A stretch of 64,000 nt of DNA from Sphingobacteriales bacterium 50-39 (GTDB lineage: Bacteria; Bacteroidota; Bacteroidia; Chitinophagales; Chitinophagaceae), in contig MKTZ01000004.1 in NCBI GenBank assembly GCA_001898505.1, forward strand, positions 186,001 through 250,000. The letters run 5' to 3'. A program made the translations under genes and the position numbers. Shown here one piece after another: positions 58,001-64,000 of this stretch; position 1 is the stretch's first letter, and each line of letters begins with the position of its first letter. A model generated the notes under the pieces. The model did no database searches, was not told the origin of the DNA, and was given only the letters and a program-made list of their open reading frames with translations.

Positions 58001-58373
58001 TTCGTTTTTCCATCCGTACGCACGTGCGCAGGAGAGCGGATACCGGACGGATGTACGATGGATGTCGATGACGGACGGGAACGGAAGGGGATTGATGGCC
58101 AGGGCTTTGTCCGGATCGTCAGGGTCAGGTGCTGTGCCCACTTTCAGCGTCGGTGTCCTGCACTTCGACCGGCAGCGCATGGAGTTTGACCGCAATGCGC
58201 CGGAAAATGTTCATGGGGGATCCATGTCCAATGACGACCTGATCCGCTGGAACATCGATTATAAACAGGAAGGGGTAGGAGGCGACAATGCCTGGGGCGC
58301 GCAGACACATTCGGAATATGTGCTACCTTACACCGACTACACGTATAGCTTTTTATTGCAGGTGATAAAATAA
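55032..58373 (+). CDS. GH2 beta-galactosidase (LacZ-like), secreted
   Basis: A 1113-residue protein with a signal peptide ([11 protein letters not shown]-type start, cleavage near AWSQ). Domains in order: sugar-binding beta domain ([34 protein letters not shown]), Ig-like domain, a TIM barrel with the GH2 signature ([46 protein letters not shown]), and C-terminal beta domains about 820-1110 as in LacZ. The catalytic acid Glu529 is in SLGNES and the nucleophile Glu592 in [11 protein letters not shown]. The length matches LacZ-type enzymes. It sits in the susCD operon and directly before the hydroxylysine-kinase-like fusion gene (7 bases), which suggests that it removes a galactose whose aglycone is then handled by that enzyme. 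Confidence 0.95.
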   Translation: [1113 protein letters not shown]

Positions 58374-58380
58374 AAATAGT

Positions 58381-61300
58381 ATGGGATTTGCCGTATTTAG
58401 TTCCGCAAGGGTCGAGGCGCTGGTAAGCGAACATTATGGATTATCTGTTAACGCCCGGGCCCTGAACGGGTATGACGAATTGAATTATCTGCTGACCGCT
58501 GGCGATGGCAGGCGTTATATCCTGAAGATAGCCGACCCCAGCCATGATCCTGGTTTTCTGGAGGCGCAGGTAAGCATATTGCGTCATCTGGCGGACAGCC
58601 CGGTGGCGGATCGTATCCAACGGTGTCTTCCCGACAAGCGCGGCAACGCCCTGGTGGCCCTGGAAGAAGCGGGCCAGCGGTATTATCTGCGTTTGCTGAA
58701 TTTCCTGGAAGGCGAGTTCTGGGTGGAGCGCAAGGGACATTCCGACGGACTTGCGGAAGACCTGGGCCGCTTTTTGGGGGATATGGATAGATCGCTGACG
58801 GATTTTAGCCATCCGGCTATGCGTCGCCGGTATACCTGGGACATTCAGACGGCCCTGGACCGCAAGCAGGACCTGCAATGGATCAAGGACCCTGCCGACC
58901 GGCGTGTGGCTGATTATTTCCTTTTGCAATTCGAGACGGAAATCCTGCCTTATCTGTATAGTCTGCGGATGGCATATGCTCATAACGACGCCAACGACTA
59001 CAATGTGCTGGTCAGCGGGGAAGCCTTGGCAGGGTTGATCGACTTTGGGGACATGGTCTATACACAGCTGATCAACAATGTCGCGGTTGCCTGCGTCTAT
59101 GCCATGTTCGGTGCTGCCGATCCCATCCATACCGCCGCTGTGCTGGTGCAGGGCTATCATAGCCGCTATCCGTTGCGGGTCGAGGAAACGGATCTCCTGT
59201 ATTGGCTTATCGCCGCCAGGCTTTGCATCAGCGTGACCCGCAGCGCCGCGCATGCGGCACAGAACAGCGAGAACGAGCATCATTTCGTTACGGAGCGATC
59301 CGCCTGGACATTATTGCACCGGTTGCTCGCAATAAACCCCGTGGCTGCTAAAGAAGCGTTTAGAAAGGCCTGCGGGTTCCCGTCCATCCTTCCGGCAGAA
59401 GATGACTATGCGGCGCTGGAGCGGGAAAGAGGATTCTATATCGGTCGCAACCTGAGCATCAGCTATCAGCATCATTTAAAAATAGAAAGAGGCGCCTTAC
59501 AATATCTTTATGACGACAGGGGAAGGACTTACATAGATTGTGTCAACAACGTCAGCCACGTGGGGCATTGTCATCCCACCGTCGTCCGGGCGATCCAGGG
59601 ACAGGCGGCAAGACTGAACACGAATACCCGTTATCTTCATGATAACCTGGTGGAATATGCGAAAAAGCTAACGGCAACGCTGCCTTCGTCTCTGAAGGTC
59701 TGTTATTTCACCAATTCAGGCAGCGAGGCCAATGATCTGGCCATACGGATGAGCCGGCACTACACGGGCAGACAGGATATCATCGTCCTCGATCATGCCT
59801 ATCACGGCACTTCCACTACCGCCATGGAGATGAGTCCCTATAAATTCGACGGCAAGGGAGGCGCGGGTAAAAAGCCCTATATACACAAGGCGATGAATCC
59901 TGATCTGTACAGGGGGCCATACCGTTATGATGATCCACAGGCGGGAGAAAAGTATGCCCAGGATGTGAGCCGTATCCTGACGGACCTGGCTTACCAGGCC
60001 GATCGCTCCGTCCCGGGTGACACCGGATTCAAAGGGGTGGCTGCTTTCATTTGCGAAACGTTGCTGGGGGTTGGCGGGCAGATCCCTTTACCTCCTGGCT
60101 ACCTGGATGCGGTGTACAGACAGGTGCGCGCGGCAGGCGGCCTTTGTATCGCCGACGAAGTACAGGTAGGCTTCGGACGGGTGGGGAAGAAGTTTTGGGG
60201 TTTTGAGCTGCAGGATGTGGAGCCCGACATCGTCGTCCTGGGCAAGCCTATCGGTAATGGTCATCCGCTGGCAGCCGTCATCGTGAAAGAAGCCATCGCG
60301 GAGGCATTCAACAATGGTATGGAATATTTCAACACGTATGGGGGTAACCCAGTGTCCATGGCCGCCGGCCTGTCCGTGCTCCGGGTCATCGAGGAAGAGA
60401 ATTTGCAGGCCCATGCGGAAAGGGTAGGAGGGTATCTCCTGGAGCAATTGAAGCGGCTCCCGGAACATCATGCGGTGGTGGGGGATGTACGGGGCTCTGG
60501 ATTATTCATTGGTGTGGAGCTGGTGAAAGACAGACAGACGCTGGAGCCCGCGGTCCCATTTATCGACCGGGCAGTGGAAAAAATGAAGGAGAGGGGCTAC
60601 CTGCTAAGCACCGATGGCCCTTTGCACAATGTACTCAAGATCAAGCCGCCGATGGTATTTTCCATGGACAACGCGGATGGATTTGCCAGGAGCCTGGACG
60701 AGGTGTTGACGGAGTGTACGGTGTCTGCCGGATTGGACGCGGTTTTAGGCGGATTGATGCGCCGATATAAGGAGCGTGTGCCGGACGTGGCGGCGATCAT
60801 ACAGGCCATGATCGATGAAAAGGTTATCACCAGGGCCGACGACATAGAGAATGATCATATCGCCTTTAGGACCATTGGTGTGCCTCACCTGGGGATTGCC
60901 TCTTTGGAGAAGCTCTTTTTACATTATGGATATGAGCGCAAGGGACATTATTCCTTCGTTGAAAAGAAGCTGGACGCTTACTGGTATGCGCCGCCGGAGC
61001 CCCGCTGCCCCCGGATCTTTATCAGCGAGCTGCGGGTAGGGGATCTTTCCGCCCGCGCGCAGGAAATTATTCATTCCTATACGGATGAGGTAAAGAGCGA
61101 TCCTGCCGATGCGTTGGATCTGGATGACAGCGTTGCGGTGGATGCCTTTTTGCACAGTGCTTTGTGGAGGACGCCTACTGTCGCCGACTACCAGGAGCTG
61201 GCTGTTGAGAGCGAATATGCCGCGTGGGTGATCTACAACCGATATTACCTCAATCATTTTACCATCAGCGTACATAATCTGCCGGAAGGATATAATACTG

Positions 61301-61617
61301 TGAGTCTTTTCAACCAGTTCCTTGAAAGAAAGGGTTTCCGCCTGAACGATGCCGGGGGTAAGATCAAGACGAGTCCCGACAAGGGGCTGTTGCAAAGTTC
61401 GACGGTGGCCGGGATGGTGGAGGCGGAATTCGCGGGGGGAGAGCATATCCAGATCGCCGGCTCGTATGTGGAGTTCGCGGAGCGGCGTGTGCTGCCTCAA
61501 TTCGCGCATCTGCCTGCGAACCAGATCACCCGTCTGCAAAGAAGGGAGGGTTTTGAAGCCGGCAATGCCGATAAGATATTCGAAAGTACGTATTCGTCCC
61601 AGACGGGGAGGAAATAG
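58381..61617 (+). CDS. Trifunctional fusion: APH kinase + AGXT2L-type phospho-lyase + DUF1338 dioxygenase
   Basis: A 1078-residue cytoplasmic protein with three catalytic parts. Residues about 1-340: an aminoglycoside-phosphotransferase-fold kinase with YAHNDANDYNVLV (His201, Asp203, Asn208) and AGLIDFGDMVYT (Asp221), close to the hydroxylysine kinase pattern. Residues about 350-780: a class III aminotransferase fold of the AGXT2L group (phosphoethanolamine/phosphohydroxylysine phospho-lyases), with CVNNVSHVGHCHP, NSGSEANDLA, ADEVQVGFGRVG, the PLP Lys622 in LGKPIGNGHP, and YFNTYGGNPVSMA. Residues about 785-1078: a DUF1338 domain (HglS, 2-oxoadipate dioxygenase/decarboxylase), with NDHIAFRT (His826, Arg830), LNHFTISVHNL (His959), VEFAERR (Glu1031 or Glu1034) and GFEAGNADKIFEST. 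Known bacterial kinase-lyase fusions lack DUF1338. Together these fit hydroxylysine degradation. Last gene of the susCD operon. Confidence 0.88.
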   Translation: MGFAVFSSARVEALVSEHYGLSVNARALNGYDELNYLLTAGDGRRYILKIADPSHDPGFLEAQVSILRHLADSPVADRIQRCLPDKRGNALVALEEAGQRYYLRLLNFLEGEFWVERKGHSDGLAEDLGRFLGDMDRSLTDFSHPAMRRRYTWDIQTALDRKQDLQWIKDPADRRVADYFLLQFETEILPYLYSLRMAYAHNDANDYNVLVSGEALAGLIDFGDMVYTQLINNVAVACVYAMFGAADPIHTAAVLVQGYHSRYPLRVEETDLLYWLIAARLCISVTRSAAHAAQNSENEHHFVTERSAWTLLHRLLAINPVAAKEAFRKACGFPSILPAEDDYAALERERGFYIGRNLSISYQHHLKIERGALQYLYDDRGRTYIDCVNNVSHVGHCHPTVVRAIQGQAARLNTNTRYLHDNLVEYAKKLTATLPSSLKVCYFTNSGSEANDLAIRMSRHYTGRQDIIVLDHAYHGTSTTAMEMSPYKFDGKGGAGKKPYIHKAMNPDLYRGPYRYDDPQAGEKYAQDVSRILTDLAYQADRSVPGDTGFKGVAAFICETLLGVGGQIPLPPGYLDAVYRQVRAAGGLCIADEVQVGFGRVGKKFWGFELQDVEPDIVVLGKPIGNGHPLAAVIVKEAIAEAFNNGMEYFNTYGGNPVSMAAGLSVLRVIEEENLQAHAERVGGYLLEQLKRLPEHHAVVGDVRGSGLFIGVELVKDRQTLEPAVPFIDRAVEKMKERGYLLSTDGPLHNVLKIKPPMVFSMDNADGFARSLDEVLTECTVSAGLDAVLGGLMRRYKERVPDVAAIIQAMIDEKVITRADDIENDHIAFRTIGVPHLGIASLEKLFLHYGYERKGHYSFVEKKLDAYWYAPPEPRCPRIFISELRVGDLSARAQEIIHSYTDEVKSDPADALDLDDSVAVDAFLHSALWRTPTVADYQELAVESEYAAWVIYNRYYLNHFTISVHNLPEGYNTVSLFNQFLERKGFRLNDAGGKIKTSPDKGLLQSSTVAGMVEAEFAGGEHIQIAGSYVEFAERRVLPQFAHLPANQITRLQRREGFEAGNADKIFESTYSSQTGRK

Positions 61618-61718
61618 TTATACGTGCTACTTACAATATTTCGTTATCAATGCATCCCGCACTCCCCGTCGCCTGGCGGGGGATGAAATATTGTAATAAA
61701 AGGATTAATTTCCGTCCC

Positions 61719-63080
61719 ATGTCTGAAATAGCTAAAGCAACAAACTGGAAAATAAGGAAAATGCCGGATGAGATAGAAACCTTTACCTTGGAAAGGGTGT
61801 TCTCGTCCGAGGAATTCGAGCGCATAAGGATGGGGTTGGTTCCTAGGCAGATGGAGGATAAATGGTTTATTTATTATGATGACGATGTCTTGAACTTTCA
61901 CCGTAGCTGGAGCGGAGTTCATGTATATAAGGTGGCTTTGCGGAACACAGGGAATAATAATTATGAGACGACGGAAGTTGTAGTAAACAGGAATAGGAAG
62001 CAGTACAACCAGGGAAATCCCGAATATGATGTTCTACTGGTCAATTACCTTATTGATCGGTTGCTATTAGGAAAGAATATTCCTTTTCCTACGCCGCACA
62101 AATTAGAAGGCGAAGAAAGACAAATTTACAAACACGCTATTGTGGGATATGCGGAGCCCAACACTCCCGAGCCTGGACCAGAGATAAATTTTGGTCTCCC
62201 CCGGGGAGAAAGGTTGCAGGCCTGCCTGGCAGGAGGAGCCATCGGGGACGCTATAGGTAGCTTTTATGAGGGACGGAAGGACATCGAATCGGTAGCATTC
62301 GATATTTTACAGGACATTACGGACGATACACAGCTGACGATTGCCACCTGTGAGTCTATATTGGAGTCCGGCCGTGTGTCACCCGAGGGTATTGCCAAAA
62401 AGATGCTGGAGTGGTATAACAAGGGTAAGCTTTCGGGGTTGGGGGCTAGCACGCTGAAGGCGCTCAGAGACCTGCAGGCGGGGGCTCATTGGGCGCTTTC
62501 GGGACGGTCGGGGGAATATGCCGCGGGAAATGGGGCGGCCATGAGGATAGCACCACTGGCTTTTTTTGTGAATGTTGATACGGAGAGGACGCTGATCCGG
62601 GATGTCTGCTATATTACGCATAAGAATGATGAGGCGTATGTCGGCTGTTTGGCTATTCTGTATGCTTTGCACTTTACAATCACTGATCAATGGGGGGCTG
62701 GAGAAACCTTATTGAACCTTATAATCCCCCGAATACCCGATACTGCTGTCCGGGACAATCTTATAAAACTGCAGGAGAACCCTTCTTTGAGTATTCGCGA
62801 AGCGGCCTATTTGGTGGGGACTTCAGGATATGCTCCTCAATCAGTGCCATTTGCCATATTTGCGGCACAAAAGATCAAAGACATGAGTTTTGAGGATATC
62901 ATCACTGACATCATTCTTTGTGGTGGAGATACGGATACCAATGCATCACTGGCTGGGCAGATAATGGGCACTTATACTGGCCTGAGTGGTTTTTCCAGCG
63001 GGGCTATAGCTGCCTTTAATAAGATAAAGGAATCCGGCTATATTTTGCAGGCGGGGTCAGAACTTTCCAACATGCTTTAG
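61719..63080 (+). CDS. ADP-ribosylglycohydrolase-family protein with extra N-terminal domain
   Basis: A 453-residue protein from ATG 61719. The C-terminal part (about 180-453) is an ADP-ribosylglycohydrolase: RLQACLAGGAIGDAIGSFYEG, a metal-binding DITDDTQLTI, YAAGNGAAMRIAPLAFF, and the second metal motif LCGGDTDTNASLAGQIMGT. This enzyme type removes ADP-ribose from modified proteins, nucleic acids or small molecules. The first 160 residues (IETFTLERVFSSEEFERIRMG, DKWFIYYDDDVLNFHRSWSG, then YDVLLVNYLIDRLLLG) form an unrecognised domain that might bind the target. A longer start at 61650 adds 23 residues of no clear type. Followed after one base by a membrane-protein gene, so perhaps co-transcribed. 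Confidence 0.87.
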   Translation: MSEIAKATNWKIRKMPDEIETFTLERVFSSEEFERIRMGLVPRQMEDKWFIYYDDDVLNFHRSWSGVHVYKVALRNTGNNNYETTEVVVNRNRKQYNQGNPEYDVLLVNYLIDRLLLGKNIPFPTPHKLEGEERQIYKHAIVGYAEPNTPEPGPEINFGLPRGERLQACLAGGAIGDAIGSFYEGRKDIESVAFDILQDITDDTQLTIATCESILESGRVSPEGIAKKMLEWYNKGKLSGLGASTLKALRDLQAGAHWALSGRSGEYAAGNGAAMRIAPLAFFVNVDTERTLIRDVCYITHKNDEAYVGCLAILYALHFTITDQWGAGETLLNLIIPRIPDTAVRDNLIKLQENPSLSIREAAYLVGTSGYAPQSVPFAIFAAQKIKDMSFEDIITDIILCGGDTDTNASLAGQIMGTYTGLSGFSSGAIAAFNKIKESGYILQAGSELSNML

Positions 63081-63081
63081 T

Positions 63082-63618
63082 TTGGCAAATGAAGAGAAAT
63101 TTAGTGTATTTTCAGCTAAATTTTTCTCCTCTATGCTCGGTACGTTGATCAACTTTTTCTTCCCGGTACTGTTCCTTGCCTCTATTGGTTTAATAATATA
63201 TGCGATCGTATTGCTGATCCTGTCGTTTAGAAAGAAATCACGTCCATTAAAGATTAAGGCCCTTAAAGTCAGTATCCTTCCTATGATTTACATTGTCGGA
63301 GCAATTAGCCTTATTGCCATATCAAACAAACGCTTTCACACGAGGATACTGCCGGAGGTACCAGGGGACTATGTTTATGAATTAAATGACTCCATCCGGG
63401 CGTCTTTTTCATTGCACAAGGACAATACTTTCACTTTTTATAATGGTCAGACTACTGTAAATGGGTTTTGGAGCATAGATAATTCTCGTCTGATCAAATT
63501 TTATGACCTGAACAAGAAGCAGACGGGGTATACCACCTGGATAGATTCGGGAGCAAAGAAAACCATTGTGTTTATGCAGGATGGGAAACGGATAGATATG
63601 GTCAAGCGGAATCAATAA
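63082..63618 (+). CDS. Small membrane protein of unknown function
   Basis: A 178-residue protein starting at TTG 63082, one base after the previous stop. Two membrane helices are visible (NFFFPVLFLASIGLIIYAIV and VSILPMIYIVGAISLIAIS). A soluble end follows with lipocalin-like beta pattern (RASFSLHKDNTFTFYNGQ, VNGFWSIDNSRLIKFYD, KKTIVFMQDGKRIDMVKR). An in-frame ATG at 63135 is an alternative start. No family is recognised; it may work with the ADP-ribosylglycohydrolase before it. Confidence 0.62.
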   Translation: MANEEKFSVFSAKFFSSMLGTLINFFFPVLFLASIGLIIYAIVLLILSFRKKSRPLKIKALKVSILPMIYIVGAISLIAISNKRFHTRILPEVPGDYVYELNDSIRASFSLHKDNTFTFYNGQTTVNGFWSIDNSRLIKFYDLNKKQTGYTTWIDSGAKKTIVFMQDGKRIDMVKRNQ

Positions 63619-63632
63619 TAATACATTCACCA

Positions 63633-64000
63633 ATGAAATTTCACTTATTCTTTATCTTATCAATGCTGCCATTCTGTTTGTTAAGATCACAGGACAATTC
63701 CGGGCAATCACCTATAGACCCAGCCCTTGCCAGCAAGATCACCGTGGAGGGATTTTGCCTTTGCCGGACGACATTATCCGACCTGAAAAACCTGCAAAAG
63801 AATTTTAACGAGGTGGAGGTAGAAGAAATGGACGAGGGGAAAAGATGTTTTGCTCAGGATTCACGATATATCCATGGGAAAGGATATTATTCCGAAAGCT
63901 ACCCCGGTATGATCTTCCAAAAGGATCGGGATGAGGATTATATCAGCAAGATACGATTGACAAAAGGGTTTAAAGGCAGGCTGCCGGACGGAGCGGCTAT
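63633..64000 (+). CDS. Secreted hypothetical protein, 3' end outside window
   Basis: About 122 residues are visible from ATG 63633. They begin with a signal peptide (KFHLFFILSMLPFCLLRSQ), followed by SPIDPALASKITVEGFCLC, an NEVEVEEMDEGKRCF region, and GKGYYSESYPGMIFQK. The reading frame is open to the last base. No domain is recognised. It follows the membrane-protein gene by 14 bases and may be in the same operon. Confidence 0.6.
   Translation, partial: MKFHLFFILSMLPFCLLRSQDNSGQSPIDPALASKITVEGFCLCRTTLSDLKNLQKNFNEVEVEEMDEGKRCFAQDSRYIHGKGYYSESYPGMIFQKDRDEDYISKIRLTKGFKGRLPDGAA

Noticed and set aside
58381-61617. Reading the fusion as an antibiotic-resistance kinase
   Set aside because: The APH fold matches the hydroxylysine-kinase-like pattern (GLIDFGDM) and is fused to metabolic domains in a SusCD operon, so drug resistance is unlikely.

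Overview
The window is a chromosome piece from a Bacteroidota bacterium, most likely of the family Chitinophagaceae. The evidence is a SusC/SusD pair with linked glycoside hydrolases, TAnnTTTG-type -7 promoter boxes, no Shine-Dalgarno sequences, a Reg_prop-propeller LytS-type sensor kinase with a LytTR regulator, tandem 800-residue FtsX/MacB permeases, an RHS gene with a DUF6443-type N terminus, and several TTG or GTG starts. All functions are read from protein motifs; no database search was run.

Layout. 1-2955: the end of a SelA-like PLP enzyme overlapping a PQQ/cytochrome c lipoprotein dehydrogenase. 3063-3136: tRNA-Arg(UCU) with its own promoter and terminator, next to the decayed 3' end of a serine recombinase. 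3516-13986 (minus strand): a tight five-gene RHS operon made of a coiled-coil/barrel protein, a DUF5977-type RHS-like protein, a cysteine-free redoxin-like protein, an RHS-core protein with a unique C-terminal domain, and a small lipoprotein that could be its immunity protein. 14009-15002: non-coding. 15003-17418: an ECF42-type sigma factor with a RibD-like reductase and a DGPF partner. 17874-18704: a lone KilA-N protein. 19135-23435: an amidohydrolase, an alpha/beta hydrolase, an unknown lipoprotein and a WKNG-repeat propeller lipoprotein. 23702-27455: the LytS/LytTR pair. 27575-36286: two very large bimodular glycosidase-like proteins around a truncated one; the second looks like a recent chimera. 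36288-41157 (minus strand): two FtsX-type permeases, one with a homopolymer frameshift. 41291-44306: PAP2 phosphatase, AraC regulator, SRPBCC, VOC and lipocalin-like proteins. 44470-46426: a lipoprotein, ECF sigma factor and anti-sigma-like membrane protein, coupled by overlapping GTG starts.

46427-61617 is the most interesting region. It carries a GH63-like glucosidase, a TPR/HTH membrane regulator, SusC, SusD, a GH2 beta-galactosidase, and a 1078-residue fusion of a hydroxylysine-kinase-like APH domain, an AGXT2L-type phospho-lyase and a DUF1338 (2-oxoadipate dioxygenase/decarboxylase) domain. Together these could form a dedicated pathway for the collagen modification glucosyl-galactosyl-hydroxylysine: glucose removal, galactose removal, phosphorylation of hydroxylysine, phospho-lysis, and processing of the later 2-oxoadipate. 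Similar 11-bp tandem repeats (GTAGGGGT-type) lie before both the GH63 gene and susC, suggesting shared control.

61719-64000: an ADP-ribosylglycohydrolase with an extra N-terminal region, a small membrane protein, and a secreted protein cut by the window end.
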